A stretch of 64,000 bases of DNA from Cupriavidus sp. YR651 (GCF_900101625.1 NZ_FMYZ01000005.1:434001-498000), one strand, 5' to 3'; positions 17,902 through 28,446 are shown, counted from the stretch's first letter. Numbers and translations: made by a program. The notes: generated by a model from the letters alone, not told the origin.

Positions 17902-18318
17902 TCAGCCAGGTACGGCCAGGCCTGCGCGCTCTTCGACCAGGCCCTTGAGTTTCTGGCTGGCGTGGAACGTCACCACGCGGCGCGCGGTAATGGGGATGAT
18001 TTCACCGGTCTTGGGGTTGCGCCCGGGCCGTTGCGGCTTGTCACGCAACTGGAAATTGCCAAAGCCGGACAGCTTCACGCTGTCGCCCTGCTCCAGGGCT
18101 TCGCGAATCACGTCGAAAAATGCTTCGACCATGTCCTTCGATTCGCGCTTGTTCAGGCCAACCTGGTCGAACAGCATTTCTGCGAGTTCGGCCTTGGTCA
18201 GCGTCGGCACCTCGGTCGCGCGGGCTTCCGGCGATGCATCGTCGAGGGAGGCAGCGTGCCGGTCGCTCACCTCGCCCAGGTCTGCAGCATTCATGGAATT
18301 CGCGTCTCGATCATTCAT
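17902..18318 (-). CDS. ihfA: Integration host factor subunit alpha
   Basis: The DNA-bending nucleoid protein subunit, functioning as heterodimer with IhfB. The conserved core [29 protein letters not shown] (given in part) leads to [15 protein letters not shown] and the DNA-contacting arm [14 protein letters not shown]. The product is 138 aa from the ATG at 18318, with about 38 extra residues before the core, a longer N-terminus than E. coli IhfA. The frame is open to 18399 and overlaps the end of pheT, so the exact start is uncertain. Confidence 0.93.
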   Translation of the reverse strand: MNDRDANSMNAADLGEVSDRHAASLDDASPEARATEVPTLTKAELAEMLFDQVGLNKRESKDMVEAFFDVIREALEQGDSVKLSGFGNFQLRDKPQRPGRNPKTGEIIPITARRVVTFHASQKLKGLVEERAGLAVPG

Positions 18319-18395
18319 TCTTGATCGCTCTTGGGAGTCTGTCTGGCGATCCGCCCGGGAGCTGTGCCCGGGCGCTCCAGATGTCAGCGATCTGC

Positions 18396-20843
18396 TCAAC
18401 CGCGCAGGCGGGCATCAAATCCCGCCACCAGCGCATCGATCATGCAGCGTACCGCACCGTCGACTGTCTCGTCCTGGAGGGTCGCCCCAGTATCTTGCAA
18501 GGTCAGACGGAACGCAAGGCTTTTCTCATCCGCCCCGATCGCAGCCGAAGCTGCCTTGGGACGGAACTCGTCGAACAACACCAGGCTTTGCACGAAGTGG
18601 CCAAGCCCTGCCTTGTCCAGCGCGGCACGCATGGCGTCGATCAAGTCCTGCACGCGCACGGACTGCTTGACCACCACCGCCAGATCGCGCACGGCAGCCG
18701 GGAATTTGGAGATCTCCGCGTAGGTTGGCAAGCCGACCTCGCGCAGCGGATCCAGTTCGAGTTCAAATACGACTGGCGCATGGGTCAGCTCGTATTCCTG
18801 CAGCCAGCGCGGATGCAGCTCGCCCACCACGCCTACCGGCTTGCCGTCGACGATCACGCGGGCAGCACGGCCCGGGTGCAGCGCGGGGTGCCCCACCGGC
18901 TCGAAGCGGGCGGTACGCGGATGAAACAGCGTTTCCACGTCTCCCTTGACGTCGAAGAAGTCCACCGGGCGCGTATCGATACCCCATTGCTCTTCGAACG
19001 CCGGGCCGTTGGCGATACCGGCGGCCATCATCGGCTGATGGTAGCCCGCCACGGTCAGGCCGCCGTCGGTCACGTTGGCATCACGGTGGAATACGCGGCC
19101 CACTTCAAACAGGCGCACGCGGGCAGCCTTGCGGTTGAGGTTGTAGCGGACCTTTTCCACCAGGCCGCCGATCAGCGTGGAACGCATGACGGCCAGCTGG
19201 CTGGCGATCGGGTTCAGCAGGCGGATCGGGTTGTCGTTCGCAGCGAAGTCACGCTCCCACTGCTCTTCCACGAAGGCGAAGTTGATCACCTCCTGGTAGT
19301 CGCGGGCAGCCAGCGCGTGGCGTACCGCGTGGGTCGAGCGGCGCGCCTCGTTGGTCGGGCGCATTTCGTTTTCGGCGATCGGGGGCCGCGCGGGAATCCG
19401 CTCGAAGCCGTAGATCCGGGCAACTTCTTCGATCAGGTCTTCCTCGATCTCGATGTCGAAACGGTAGCTCGGCGGCGTGACGTCAAACACCTCGCCCTCC
19501 GCGCCCTCCGAACGGGTAAACGGCAGGTTCAGGCGCTGGAACACGTCGGCGATCTCGACCGATGACAGCTCGATGCCCAGCACGCGCTCGGCGCGCGCCA
19601 CGCGCAGGCTCACCGGCGCCCGTTGCGGCAGGTTGACGATCTGATCATCCACGGGACCAGCCTGGCCACCGCAGATCTGGAGGATCAGCGCCGTAATGCG
19701 CTCGATATGCTCGACGGTCGTGGCGTAGTCCACGCCGCGCTCGAAGCGGTGCGCGGCATCGGTCGAGAAGTTATAGCGGCGGGCGCGGCCCTGGATGGCA
19801 TTGGGCCACCAGAACGCGGCTTCCAGGTAGATGTTGGTCGTGTCCAGCGACACGGCGGTGCTGTCACCGCCCATGATGCCGGCCAGGCTCTCGATTTCCT
19901 TGTCGTCGGCGATCACGCCAACCTGCTCGTCCACCTCTACTGTATTGCCATTGAGCAGCTTGAGCTGTTCGCCCTTGCGGCCCCAGCGCACATCCAGCCC
20001 GCCGTGGATCTTGTCCAGATCGAACACGTGGGACGGACGGCCCAGCTCCAGCATGACGAAGTTGGAAATGTCCACCAGCGCCGAGATGCTGCGCTGGCCC
20101 GAGCGCTCCAGGCGCTGCACCATCCAGGCTGGCGTGGCGGCGCGGGCGTTCACACCGCGGATGACCCGGCCCGAGAAACGGCCGCAGAGGTCCGGTGCCG
20201 AAATCTTCACCGGCAGCTTTTCCTGGAGCGTCACGGCCACGGGCGACATATCCGGCAGCGTCAGCGCGGCGCCGGTCAGCGCGGAGACTTCACGCGCGAC
20301 GCCGTGGATCGACAGACAGTCCGCCTTGTTCGGCGTGAGCTTGATCGTGAAGACCTGGTCGTCAAGGTCCAGGTACTGGCGAATATCCTGCCCTACCGGC
20401 GCGTCTTCCGGCAGGATCAGCAGGCCGCCGTGGTCTTCGGACAGCTTGAGCTCGCGAGCCGAGCACAGCATGCCGTAGCTGTCCACGCCGCGCAGCTTGC
20501 CCACCTTGATTTCGAACGGCTGGCCGCCGTCTTCGGCGGGCGGCAACACGGCACCCACCAGCGCGCACGGCACCAGGATACCCGGCGCAACGTTCGGCGC
20601 GCCACAGACGATCTGCAGCGTCTCGCCCGTGCCCGCGTCCACCTGACATACGTTCAGGCGGTCGGCGTTGGGATGGCGTTCGGTGGCGATGACGCGTGCC
20701 ACCACGATCTTGTTGAACGGCGGCGCAACCGGGCCGACCTCTTCCACTTCCAGCCCGGCCATGGTCAGGCGGTGCGACAGCACGTCGGTGGAGATCTTGT
20801 CAGGATTGGCGAACGTACGAAGCCAGGATTCCGAGAATTGCAT
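18396..20843 (-). CDS. pheT: Phenylalanyl-tRNA synthetase beta subunit
   Basis: An 815-aa protein, the normal length for PheT. N-terminal tRNA-binding domain with [13 protein letters not shown], central B3/B4 editing region, B5, and C-terminal ferredoxin-fold anticodon domain ([18 protein letters not shown]). With PheS it forms the alpha2beta2 enzyme that charges tRNA-Phe. It starts 63 bases after pheS on the minus strand, in the standard pheST order. Confidence 0.97.
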   Translation of the reverse strand: MQFSESWLRTFANPDKISTDVLSHRLTMAGLEVEEVGPVAPPFNKIVVARVIATERHPNADRLNVCQVDAGTGETLQIVCGAPNVAPGILVPCALVGAVLPPAEDGGQPFEIKVGKLRGVDSYGMLCSARELKLSEDHGGLLILPEDAPVGQDIRQYLDLDDQVFTIKLTPNKADCLSIHGVAREVSALTGAALTLPDMSPVAVTLQEKLPVKISAPDLCGRFSGRVIRGVNARAATPAWMVQRLERSGQRSISALVDISNFVMLELGRPSHVFDLDKIHGGLDVRWGRKGEQLKLLNGNTVEVDEQVGVIADDKEIESLAGIMGGDSTAVSLDTTNIYLEAAFWWPNAIQGRARRYNFSTDAAHRFERGVDYATTVEHIERITALILQICGGQAGPVDDQIVNLPQRAPVSLRVARAERVLGIELSSVEIADVFQRLNLPFTRSEGAEGEVFDVTPPSYRFDIEIEEDLIEEVARIYGFERIPARPPIAENEMRPTNEARRSTHAVRHALAARDYQEVINFAFVEEQWERDFAANDNPIRLLNPIASQLAVMRSTLIGGLVEKVRYNLNRKAARVRLFEVGRVFHRDANVTDGGLTVAGYHQPMMAAGIANGPAFEEQWGIDTRPVDFFDVKGDVETLFHPRTARFEPVGHPALHPGRAARVIVDGKPVGVVGELHPRWLQEYELTHAPVVFELELDPLREVGLPTYAEISKFPAAVRDLAVVVKQSVRVQDLIDAMRAALDKAGLGHFVQSLVLFDEFRPKAASAAIGADEKSLAFRLTLQDTGATLQDETVDGAVRCMIDALVAGFDARLRG

Positions 20844-20906
20844 GGCGCTTCTGATCCGGTAGGTATTCTGTTGTGTCTTCTGGGAAGATGGGCAGTCTGG
20901 TCGCGA

Positions 20907-21938
20907 TCAGGCGAACTGGCGCAGGAAGCGCACGTCGCCTTCGAAGAACAGACGCAGGTCGTTGATGCCGTAGCGCAGCATCGTCAGGCGCTCCAGGCCG
21001 GAGCCGAACGCGAAGCCGATGTAGCGCTCGGGATCGAGGCCCATGTTGCGCAGCACGTTGGGGTGCACCTGGCCCGAGCCGGAAATCTCCAGCCACTTGC
21101 CGTTGCCGAAGGCCATGTCGATTTCCGCCGACGGCTCGGTGAACGGGAAGTACGACGGACGGAAGCGCACCTGGATGTCGTCACGCTCGAAGAACTTGCG
21201 CAGGAAATCGGTGTAGACGCCCTTCAGGTCCGCAAAGCTCACGTTGTCGCCAATCCACAGGCCTTCCACCTGGTTGAACATCGGCGAATGCGTGGCGTCG
21301 CTGTCTACGCGATACGTGCGGCCGGGGCAAATCACCTTGATCGGCGGCATCGGTTTGCCGGCGTACTTCTGCACATGCATGCGCGCGTAGCGGACCTGCA
21401 TCGGGCTGGTGTGCGTACGCAGCAGCAAGAGCTTGTCGTCGGTATCACGGCCATCCACGTAGAACGTGTCCTGCATCGAACGCGCCGGGTGGTTGTCCGG
21501 ATTATTCAGCGCGGTGAAGTTCATCCAGTCGGTCTCGATCTCGGGGCCGTCGGCCACATCGAAACCGATCGAACCGAAGATCTGTTCCACGCGCTCCCAG
21601 GTCCGCATCACTGGATGCAGGCTGCCGCGCGCAACGGTACGGCCGGGCAGCGTCACGTCGATGGCCTCGGCGGCCAGTCGTGCGTTCATCAGCGCATCGG
21701 CAAGCGCCTGTCGGCGGGCCTGCAGTGCGGCTTCCACCTGCTGCTTGACCTGGTTGATCCGGGCGCCTTCGCTCTTGCGCGCCTCCGGGTCCAGCTTGCC
21801 GAGGCCCTTGAGCAGCTCGGTCAGCGCGCCGGTCTTGCCCAGGAAGCGGGCTTTCTCGTTTTCCAGCGTGGCGTTGTCGTTGGCAGCGGCGAAGGCGGCC
21901 TGTGCGTCGGCGACGATTTGATCCAAATCCAGGGACAT
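20907..21938 (-). CDS. pheS: Phenylalanyl-tRNA synthetase alpha subunit
   Basis: A class II synthetase catalytic subunit of 343 aa from the ATG at 21938 (MSLDLDQIV); the open frame extends farther but has no family sequence. Motif 2 region [16 protein letters not shown] and motif 3 [18 protein letters not shown] are visible. It makes phenylalanyl-adenylate and transfers it to tRNA. The upstream leader carries two hairpins, the second with a T-run, suggesting attenuation. Confidence 0.97.
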   Translation of the reverse strand: MSLDLDQIVADAQAAFAAANDNATLENEKARFLGKTGALTELLKGLGKLDPEARKSEGARINQVKQQVEAALQARRQALADALMNARLAAEAIDVTLPGRTVARGSLHPVMRTWERVEQIFGSIGFDVADGPEIETDWMNFTALNNPDNHPARSMQDTFYVDGRDTDDKLLLLRTHTSPMQVRYARMHVQKYAGKPMPPIKVICPGRTYRVDSDATHSPMFNQVEGLWIGDNVSFADLKGVYTDFLRKFFERDDIQVRFRPSYFPFTEPSAEIDMAFGNGKWLEISGSGQVHPNVLRNMGLDPERYIGFAFGSGLERLTMLRYGINDLRLFFEGDVRFLRQFA

Positions 21939-22031
21939 GACGGCGATCGTGGAATGGTTGGCACGTGCGTGCGGTATTGCATCTCGGATGCCGTTTCGCA
22001 TCGACAGCGATCGACACGGCATTCGAAATGA

Positions 22032-22059
22032 AAACGGGGCTCGGTGAGGAGCCCCGTTT
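22032..22059 (-). terminator. Hairpin terminator or attenuator before pheS
   Basis: On the minus strand an 11-bp stem (AAACGGGGCTC and complement, loop of six) is followed by TTTTC. It lies between rplT and pheS, where E. coli has the pheST attenuator. No strongly Phe-rich leader peptide is evident, only a Phe-His-Phe in one open frame. Confidence 0.65.
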
Positions 22060-22086
22060 CAGCAGACCTTGCGGTCGGTGCTTGCC

Positions 22087-22110
22087 CGGAAGCGCTATAC
22101 GGCGCTTCCG
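22087..22110 (-). other. Hairpin between rplT and pheS
   Basis: Perfect 9-bp stem (CGGAAGCGC and complement) with a six-base loop, just upstream of the terminator-like hairpin and ten bases after the rplT stop. It lacks a T-run. It could protect the rplT message end or be part of a pheS leader fold. Confidence 0.5.
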
Positions 22111-22119
22111 CAGCCGGCA

Positions 22120-22476
22120 TCAGGCAACGGTGGCTTTCACCTGGTTGACGATGGCGGCAAAGGCAGGCTTGTCATGGATGGCCATGTCCGACAGCACCTT
22201 GCGGTCGAGTTCGATCGAGGCCTTCTTCAGACCGTTCATGAACACGCTGTAGGTCATGCCATGCTCACGCGTAGCAGCGTTGATACGTGCAATCCAGAGA
22301 GCGCGGAACACGCGCTTCTTGTTGCGACGATCGCGGTACGCGTACTGACCAGCACGCATGACCGCCTGCTTGGCGATGCGATAGACATTATTGCGACGGC
22401 CGCGGTAACCCTTGGCAGCGTCGATAACCTTCTTGTGACGGGCCCGTGCAGTGACCCCACGTTTTACTCGAGGCAT
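22120..22476 (-). CDS. rplT: 50S ribosomal protein L20
   Basis: A basic 118-aa protein starting [17 protein letters not shown], the exact L20 pattern, with [17 protein letters not shown]. It binds 23S rRNA early in large-subunit assembly and in other bacteria represses its own operon. AAAGGAG precedes the ATG. It follows rpmI by 28 bases. Confidence 0.99.
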
Positions 22477-22504
22477 GTAATACTCCTTTCGTTATCGTTT
22501 GGGG

Positions 22505-22702
22505 TTATGCGTAGGGCATCATTGCGCGAACGGACTTCAGGTTCGTCTCATGGACGTCCTGGGTGCCGCGCAGGTGACGCTTGTTCTTGGTGGTCTTCTT
22601 GGTCAGGATGTGACGCTTGAAGGCCTGGCCGCGCTTGAACGAACCGTTCGGGCGCGCCGTAAAGCGCTTGGAAGCGCTTTTCTTGGTCTTCATCTTAGGC
22701 AT
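22505..22702 (-). CDS. rpmI: 50S ribosomal protein L35
   Basis: A 65-aa basic protein from [14 protein letters not shown], the L35 signature; the longer open frame upstream is not coding. Typical [16 protein letters not shown] segment in the middle. It lies between infC and rplT in the usual order. Confidence 0.98.
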   Translation of the reverse strand: MPKMKTKKSASKRFTARPNGSFKRGQAFKRHILTKKTTKNKRHLRGTQDVHETNLKSVRAMMPYA

Positions 22703-22870
22703 GAAAAACTCCAGCTCTATGACATGCATGCAGGTGGACGGCTGACGCCGACGCTTGCAAGACCCGCATCCACTTGTTGTTGTACGCAGCCCGCAGGAGA
22801 CCACGTACGGTTTCCGCACGAGACAACGCCGGGATGCAACTGGCACCCCGGCCGTCGCCCCGCGCAAGAA

Positions 22871-23392
22871 TTACTTCTTCTTCTTGGGGGCCAGAACCAT
22901 CACCATCTGGCGGCCTTCCATCTTCGGCATCTGCTCGACCTGACCCAGTTCTTCCAGATCTGCCTTCAGACGCTCCAGCATGCGCGCGCCGATTTCCTGG
23001 TGAGCCATCTCACGACCGCGAAACCGCAGCGTGATCTTGGTCTTGTCACCTTCTTCCAGGAAGCGTCTCAGGTTGCGCAGCTTGACGTTGTAGTCGCCAT
23101 CATCCGTGCCAGGGCGGAACTTCACTTCCTTGACCTGGATGATCTTCTGCTTCAGCTTGGCCTCATGGGCGCGCTTGGCTTCCTCGTACTTGAACTTGCC
23201 GTAGTCCATGATGCGGGCCACGGGGGGAGTCGCGTTAGGGGCGATCTCCACCAGATCCAAGTCCTTATCCTCAGCCAGGCGAAGCGCGTCCATAAACTTG
23301 ACGATGCCGAGCTGCTCGTTATCAACCCCTACCAGGCGCAGTTCGGGCGCGCTGATCTCCCGGTTGATACGGTGACCTTTGTCTGTAGCGAT
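22871..23392 (-). CDS. infC: Translation initiation factor IF-3 with ATC start codon
   Basis: Reading only from ATG gives 140 aa and loses the N-terminal domain. Going upstream in frame, the IF-3 N-terminus continues ([17 protein letters not shown], then [16 protein letters not shown]) to an ATC codon at 23390-23392, nine bases after GAGG. With this start the product is 173 aa, the normal length. IF-3 discriminates against non-standard start codons, and rare starts (AUU in E. coli infC) give autoregulation; here AUC would do the same. C-terminal domain includes [20 protein letters not shown] and [11 protein letters not shown]. Confidence 0.93.
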   Translation of the reverse strand: MATDKGHRINREISAPELRLVGVDNEQLGIVKFMDALRLAEDKDLDLVEIAPNATPPVARIMDYGKFKYEEAKRAHEAKLKQKIIQVKEVKFRPGTDDGDYNVKLRNLRRFLEEGDKTKITLRFRGREMAHQEIGARMLERLKADLEELGQVEQMPKMEGRQMVMVLAPKKKK

Positions 23393-23413
23393 GTTCCGTT
23401 ACCTCAAGAAGAC

Positions 23414-23446
23414 AAAAAAACAAGCCGTGCTCGACACCTCAGGCTT
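23414..23446 (-). terminator. Terminator-like hairpin in thrS-infC gap
   Basis: On the minus strand, AAGCC/GGCTT arms (23442-23446 and 23422-23426), with an inner GTG/CAC pairing, are followed after one G by seven T residues. It overlaps the thrS stop codon and ends just before the infC ribosome-binding site. It may partly end thrS transcripts, so infC may depend on promoters within thrS. Confidence 0.5.
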
Positions 23447-25346
23447 TTTTGGTGACGTCATGTTGCAGACGCTCCATAAACGCGGAGACGGACATTACGC
23501 CCAGATCCACGTTGCCACGGGCACGCACGGCCACTTGATTGGCATCCCGTTCCTTGTCGCCCACTACCAGCAGGTAGGGAATCTTCTGAAGGGAATGCTC
23601 GCGGATTTTATACGTAATTTTCTCGTTACGCAAATCGGCCTTGGCCCTAAACCCTTGTTTTTGCAAGAGTTGCACGACGCTTTCGGCATATTCCGACTGA
23701 GATTCCGCAATATTCATCACGACGACCTGTTCCGGCGCCAGCCAGGCGGGCAGCGCACCCGCGTGGTTCTCCAGCAAGATACCCAGGAATCGCTCGAACG
23801 AACCGAGGATTGCGCGGTGGAGCATCACTGGCCGCTTGCGGGCGTTGTCTTCGGAGACGTATTCCGCACCCAGACGCTCCGGCAGCACCAGATCCAGCTG
23901 CAGCGTACCGCACTGCCAGGATCGGCCAATCGCGTCCTTGATGTGGTATTCGACCTTCGGACCGTAGAACGCGCCCTCGCCCGGCAACTCCTCCCATTCC
24001 ACGCCGCAGGCGCGCAGGGCCAGACGCAGGCCATCTTCAGCATGATCCCAGACCTCGTTCGACCCGGCACGCTTCTCGGGGCGCAGCGACAACTTCACCG
24101 CCACATCCTTGAAGCCGAAGTCGTCGTAGATGGAGAAAGCCAGTTCATTAAACGCCTTGGCCTCCTCCACGATCTGCTCTTCCGTGCAGAAAATGTGCGC
24201 ATCGTCCTGCACGAAGCCGCGTACACGCATCAGACCATGCAACGCGCCGGACGGCTCATTGCGATGGCATGCGCCGAACTCCGCAAACCGCAGCGGCAGG
24301 TCGCGGTAAGAACGCAGCCCGTGATTGAAGATCTGGACATGCCCCGGGCAGTTCATCGGCTTGATCGCATAGTCGCGCTTCTCCGACTCCGTGACGAACA
24401 TGTTCTCCTTGTAGTTCTGCCAGTGGCCAGATTTTTCCCAGAGCGAACGGTCCATCACCTGCGGCGTGCGCACTTCGTCGTAACCGGCCTTGCCCAGCCG
24501 CTCGCGCATGTATTGCTCCACGGCCTGCCACACCTGCCAGCCCTTCGGGTGCCAGAACACCATGCCCGGCGCTTCCTCTTGCAGATGGAACAGATCAAGC
24601 GTCTTGCCGAGCTTGCGGTGGTCGCGTTTCTCGGCCTCCTCCAGCATGTGCAGGTACGCCTCCTGGTCTTCCTTCTTCGCCCAGGCCGTGCCGTAGATGC
24701 GCTGGAGCATCTCGTTGTTGGCATCGCCGCGCCAGTAGGCGCCAGCCACCTTCATCAGCTTGAATACCTTCAGCTTGCCCGTGGATGGCACGTGCGGCCC
24801 GCGGCACAGATCGACAAACTGACCTTCGCGATAGAGGCCGATTTCCTGGTCGGCCGGGATCGAGGCGATGATTTCCGCCTTGTATTTCTCCCCCATCGAC
24901 TCGAACAGCGCCACGGCTTCGTCACGATTCCAGACTTCGCGCGTGACTTTTTCGTCCTTGCGCGCCAGCTCCGTCATTTTCTTTTCGATGGCCGCAAGGT
25001 CTTCGGGCGTGAAGGGACGCTTATAGGCGAAGTCGTAATAGAAGCCGTTTTCGATGACCGGACCGATCGTGACCTGCGCATCCGGATAGAGCTCCTTCAC
25101 GGCATAGGCCAGCAAGTGCGCCGTCGAGTGGCGAATCACGTCGACGCCATCGGCGTCCTTGTCCGTGACGATAGCCAGCGACGCATCGCGGTCGATCGAG
25201 TAGCTCGTATCGACCATGCGGCCATCGACCTTGCCGGCAAGCGCCGCCTTGGCCAGGCCGGAGCCGATGCTCTGAGCCACTTCAGCCACCGTGACGGGGC
25301 CGGGGAATTCGCGACGGGAACCGTCCGGCAGCGTGATTACGATCAT
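23439..25346 (-). CDS. thrS: Threonyl-tRNA synthetase
   Basis: A 635-aa class II synthetase with all domains: TGS ([14 protein letters not shown]), editing domain ([18 protein letters not shown] with the zinc/editing His), catalytic core (motif RPMNCPGH-like [26 protein letters not shown]) and C-terminal anticodon domain. The start at 25346 is supported by homology and by AAGATGATC context; the upstream 11 codons are non-conserved. First gene of the thrS-infC-rpmI-rplT-pheST-ihfA cluster. Confidence 0.97.
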   Translation of the reverse strand: MIVITLPDGSRREFPGPVTVAEVAQSIGSGLAKAALAGKVDGRMVDTSYSIDRDASLAIVTDKDADGVDVIRHSTAHLLAYAVKELYPDAQVTIGPVIENGFYYDFAYKRPFTPEDLAAIEKKMTELARKDEKVTREVWNRDEAVALFESMGEKYKAEIIASIPADQEIGLYREGQFVDLCRGPHVPSTGKLKVFKLMKVAGAYWRGDANNEMLQRIYGTAWAKKEDQEAYLHMLEEAEKRDHRKLGKTLDLFHLQEEAPGMVFWHPKGWQVWQAVEQYMRERLGKAGYDEVRTPQVMDRSLWEKSGHWQNYKENMFVTESEKRDYAIKPMNCPGHVQIFNHGLRSYRDLPLRFAEFGACHRNEPSGALHGLMRVRGFVQDDAHIFCTEEQIVEEAKAFNELAFSIYDDFGFKDVAVKLSLRPEKRAGSNEVWDHAEDGLRLALRACGVEWEELPGEGAFYGPKVEYHIKDAIGRSWQCGTLQLDLVLPERLGAEYVSEDNARKRPVMLHRAILGSFERFLGILLENHAGALPAWLAPEQVVVMNIAESQSEYAESVVQLLQKQGFRAKADLRNEKITYKIREHSLQKIPYLLVVGDKERDANQVAVRARGNVDLGVMSVSAFMERLQHDVTKKA

Positions 25347-25737
25347 CTTGCACCTCTCGAGGAGTCCAACCGCCGGCATGGCGCCGCGACGATCGGATCA
25401 AACAACTTTTTGTGGCGCCGGTGTCGCCCGATGCAGCGAGACGCGCATCGGACGGCACCGGCAACGGACTTTTCTTGCCCACATCGCGGGCGATGCGGCA
25501 GCTTATCAGCCAGCTGGCAAACGACAGACGAAAAAAAACGCGGCCAAGGCCGCGTTTTTCTGTCTTTTCCCGGATCGCTCCGGTTCGAAGGCGCACCTCG
25601 ACTACTGTCGCTAACCAGCGGTAGTAGTTCGAGTTGTCATGTTCATGATGCGTTTCCGTGCCTTGTCAGGTTGATCGGATCTGCCGTCACGCCAGCCTTC
25701 GATTGCTGACGGGTAGTACGTTTTTACTGCAATTCGT
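25347..25737. other. Leader/intergenic region between tRNA-Val and thrS
   Basis: About 390 bases. It contains one clear terminator for the tRNA-Val transcript (25534-25559). The remaining roughly 190 bases next to thrS must hold the thrS promoter and leader; I do not see a T-box-like or other recognisable regulatory RNA. Confidence 0.45.
25534..25559 (-). terminator. Intrinsic terminator downstream of tRNA-Val
   Basis: Self-complementary AAAAACGCGGCC / GGCCGCGTTTTT, followed on the minus strand by an eight-base T-run. It should end the tRNA-Val transcript before thrS; the symmetric T-runs make it work in both directions. Confidence 0.85.
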
Positions 25738-25814
25738 TGGTAGGCTCGATTGGACTCGAACCAACGACCCCCACCATGTCAAGGTGGTGCTCTAACCAGC
25801 TGAGCTACGAGCCT
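25738..25814 (-). tRNA. tRNA-Val (anticodon GAC)
   Basis: A 77-base tRNA on the minus strand with encoded CCA. Acceptor AGGCTCG/CGAGCCT, anticodon stem CCACC/GGTGG with loop TTGACAT (anticodon GAC), and T-arm GGTTCGAGTCC. It sits between relA and thrS, in the same direction as both. Confidence 0.97.
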
Positions 25815-25835
25815 AGCGAAGACGCAAGTATAGCA

Positions 25836-28067
25836 TCACTTTCTTTTTGCTTGCAACACCCCTTGCACATCTTCTATCAATGACAGCGCGCGCTGCAGTT
25901 GCGTGGCCTCGGAAACCTCCGCCGTAAACTGCATGCGCGCGACGCCCTTGCTCGACAGCGTCTTCACACCCGTCACGTTGATCTTCTCCCGCGACAGCAC
26001 TTCGGAGATATCGCGCAGCAAGCCCTGACGGTCAATCGCCTCCACGTGGATGTCCACCGGATACACCGCGTCGCTACGCTTGCCCCATTCGGTCTGGATC
26101 ACCCGCTCGGGCGCACGCGACGACAGTTGCAGGAAGGTACTGCAGTTGCGACGATGGATCGACACGCCACGCCCGCGCGTCACAAAGCCGACGATCTCGT
26201 CCGGCGGCGCCGGCTTGCAGCAGCGCGACATCTGCGTCATCAGCGAATCCACGCCCACCACCAGCACGCCGCTCTTGGCGCCGCGCGCCACGCTGGTCGC
26301 GCGGCTCTTCTTGGTGACGGCCTCCTCCTCGGTCAGCTGCGGCTGCACCTCCCCCTCGGGATGGCGCAGCGCGTGCTCCACATGACGCAGGCTGAATTCT
26401 TCCTTGGCGACGGCCGCATAGAGTTCGTCCGGCGTCTTGAAGTTGAGCCGCGTAGCCAGGTCATCGAGGTTGACCGCGGTCTTGCCCTCGCGCTGGAGCG
26501 TCTTTTCGATCAGCGACCGGCCCTGCGCGATGGTTTCCTGCGAATCGAGCGCGTTGAACCAGGCTCGCACCTTCGCGCGAGCGCGGCTGCTCGCCAGATA
26601 GCCCAGCTCCGCGTTGAGCCAGTCGCGCGACGGCCCGCCCTGCTTGACCGCGACGATATCCACGGTCTGTCCGTTCTTGAGCGGCGTGTTGAGGGGCACC
26701 ATGGCGCCATCCACGCGCGCGCCACGGCAATGGTGCCCCAGATCGCTGTGCAGGTAATACGCAAAGTCGACCGGCGTCGCGCCCTGCGGCAGCGCCACCA
26801 CGCGCGCCTGCGGCGTCAGCACATAGATATGGTCGTCGATGGCCGCGTGCTTCAGTTGCTCCCAGGGCGAGTCCTCGTGCGCCACCGAATGATCAGCGTC
26901 GTCCTTCCATGCCAGCAACTGGCGCAGCCACGCGATCTTCTCATCGTAACGTTCGCTCGCGGAGAACTGCCCGCTATAGCCCTTGCTGCCTGCCTCCTTG
27001 TAGCGCCAGTGCGCCGCCACGCCGTACTCGGCGAAGTGGTGCATTTCCTGCGTGCGGATCTGGACCTCGAAGGCACGGCCGTCGTCGCCGATCACCACGG
27101 TGTGCAAGGACATGTAGCCGTTGGACTTCGGCCGCGAGATATAGTCATCGAACTCGCGCGGGATCGGCTGCCAGATGTGGTGCACGATGCCGAGCACCGT
27201 GTAGCAATCCTTGATGTCATCCACGATCACGCGGAACGCCCGCACATCGTAGAGATCGGCGAAGTCGAGCTCCTTGCCGCGCATCTTCTTCCAGATGCTG
27301 AAGATATGCTTGGGGCGCCCGGTCACCTCCGCACGGATGCCCGCCGCGGCAAGCTCCGACTGCAATCGCTCGATGGCCTGCGAGATATAGCTCTCGCGCT
27401 CGATGCGCTTTTCGTCCAGCAGGCGGGCGATGCGCTTGTAGGTCTCGGGCTGCTCGAAGCGGAACGCCAGGTCTTCCAGCTCCCACTTCATCTGCCAGAT
27501 CCCCAGCCGGTTGGCGAGTGGCGCGTAGATGTCGAGCGTCTCGCGCGCCACGCCCGGCAATGGCGCACTCTTGGTCTGCGCCAGCCAGCGCAGTGTCTGC
27601 AGCCGCGACGCCAGCCGCACCAGCACCACGCGGATGTCCTGGGCAAAGGCCAGCAGCATCTTGCGCAGCGCTTCCACCTGTTCCTGGCGCGCCGCGGCTT
27701 CTGTCTTCGACGACTCGGACACGTCCGTCTGCGTCACGGCAATCGCGCCGATTCGCAACAGTTGCCGCACCCCCTTCACCAGGCGTGCGACTTCCTCGCC
27801 AAAGCGCTCCTCCATCTGGCCTTCGGTGCCCGGCACGAACGCTGCCACGGCAAACAGGCACGCCGCGGCACGCGCGGCGTCGTCCACGCGCAAGCCATCC
27901 AGGATCCGCAGCATCCCCTCGGCGTGCGACAGCACGCTCTCGCCGGTCGGCAGCATCGCGGGCTTGTCGCCATCGGCCACCTCGCGCACATAGGCCAGCG
28001 CGCGCTCGACGAGGCCGGCATCCGGCACTCCGACGATCTTCCCCGTTACGTCCGTCGACGTCACCAT
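25836..28067 (-). CDS. relA: RelA/SpoT-family (p)ppGpp synthetase, RelA type
   Basis: A 743-aa protein with the RSH layout: N-terminal hydrolase-like region, synthetase domain (RPKHIFSIWKKMRGK, DLYDVRAFRVIVDD, RPKSNGYMSLHTVV), TGS domain (YVLTPQARVVALPQGATPVDFAY) and C-terminal ACT domain. The N-terminal region lacks the catalytic His-Asp motif expected in bifunctional SpoT (the position reads LFAVAAFVPG), so this is probably the ribosome-linked, synthesis-only RelA. It produces the stringent-response alarmone during amino-acid starvation. Confidence 0.93.
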   Translation of the reverse strand: MVTSTDVTGKIVGVPDAGLVERALAYVREVADGDKPAMLPTGESVLSHAEGMLRILDGLRVDDAARAAACLFAVAAFVPGTEGQMEERFGEEVARLVKGVRQLLRIGAIAVTQTDVSESSKTEAAARQEQVEALRKMLLAFAQDIRVVLVRLASRLQTLRWLAQTKSAPLPGVARETLDIYAPLANRLGIWQMKWELEDLAFRFEQPETYKRIARLLDEKRIERESYISQAIERLQSELAAAGIRAEVTGRPKHIFSIWKKMRGKELDFADLYDVRAFRVIVDDIKDCYTVLGIVHHIWQPIPREFDDYISRPKSNGYMSLHTVVIGDDGRAFEVQIRTQEMHHFAEYGVAAHWRYKEAGSKGYSGQFSASERYDEKIAWLRQLLAWKDDADHSVAHEDSPWEQLKHAAIDDHIYVLTPQARVVALPQGATPVDFAYYLHSDLGHHCRGARVDGAMVPLNTPLKNGQTVDIVAVKQGGPSRDWLNAELGYLASSRARAKVRAWFNALDSQETIAQGRSLIEKTLQREGKTAVNLDDLATRLNFKTPDELYAAVAKEEFSLRHVEHALRHPEGEVQPQLTEEEAVTKKSRATSVARGAKSGVLVVGVDSLMTQMSRCCKPAPPDEIVGFVTRGRGVSIHRRNCSTFLQLSSRAPERVIQTEWGKRSDAVYPVDIHVEAIDRQGLLRDISEVLSREKINVTGVKTLSSKGVARMQFTAEVSEATQLQRALSLIEDVQGVLQAKRK

Positions 28068-28083
28068 GTCGTACCGCCTGGCA

Positions 28084-28446
28084 TCAGTTGAGGGCGGCCG
28101 TCACCACCACTTCGATCAGATAATCGGGGTTGGCCAGCTTCGCCTCGACGGTGGCGCGCGGCGGGGTGTTGCCCTGCGGCACCCAGGCGTCCCACACCTC
28201 GTTCATTTCGCCGATGCGGGTCACGTCGGTCAGAAAGATCTGGCACATCAGGATGCGCGTCTTGTCGCTGCCGGCCTCGGCCAGCAGGCGATCGATGTGA
28301 CCCAGCACCTCGCGGGTCTGGCCGCGCAGGTCGGCCTTCGGGTCCACCTCCGGCACCTGGCCGGCCAGATAGACCACGCCGTTGTAGACCGCGTATTCAG
28401 ACAAGCGTGCGCCCACGTGGGCTCGCTTCAGGGTGTTGGCACTCAT
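28084..28446 (-). CDS. RidA/YjgF-family protein
   Basis: A 120-aa protein of the Rid family (YNGVVYLAGQVPE, KTRILMCQIFLTDV, WVPQGNTPPRATVEAKL). The Arg in PPRATVEA is the conserved ligand-binding residue of imine/enamine deaminases such as RidA. It likely removes reactive enamine/imine by-products of PLP enzymes, or is a Rid subfamily member of unproved substrate. It is 16 bases upstream of relA and 39 bases downstream of the hydrolase gene, so possibly one operon. Confidence 0.88.
   Translation of the reverse strand: MSANTLKRAHVGARLSEYAVYNGVVYLAGQVPEVDPKADLRGQTREVLGHIDRLLAEAGSDKTRILMCQIFLTDVTRIGEMNEVWDAWVPQGNTPPRATVEAKLANPDYLIEVVVTAALN

Noticed and set aside
19623..22031. 802-codon plus-strand open frame
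   Set aside because: Antisense to pheT and pheS, both unmistakable; His/Arg/Gln-rich low-information product typical of the opposite strand of GC-rich genes.
23379..25709. 776-codon plus-strand open frame
   Set aside because: Antisense to thrS; no recognisable domain.
25899..28091. 730-codon plus-strand open frame
   Set aside because: Antisense to relA; composition like a shadow frame.
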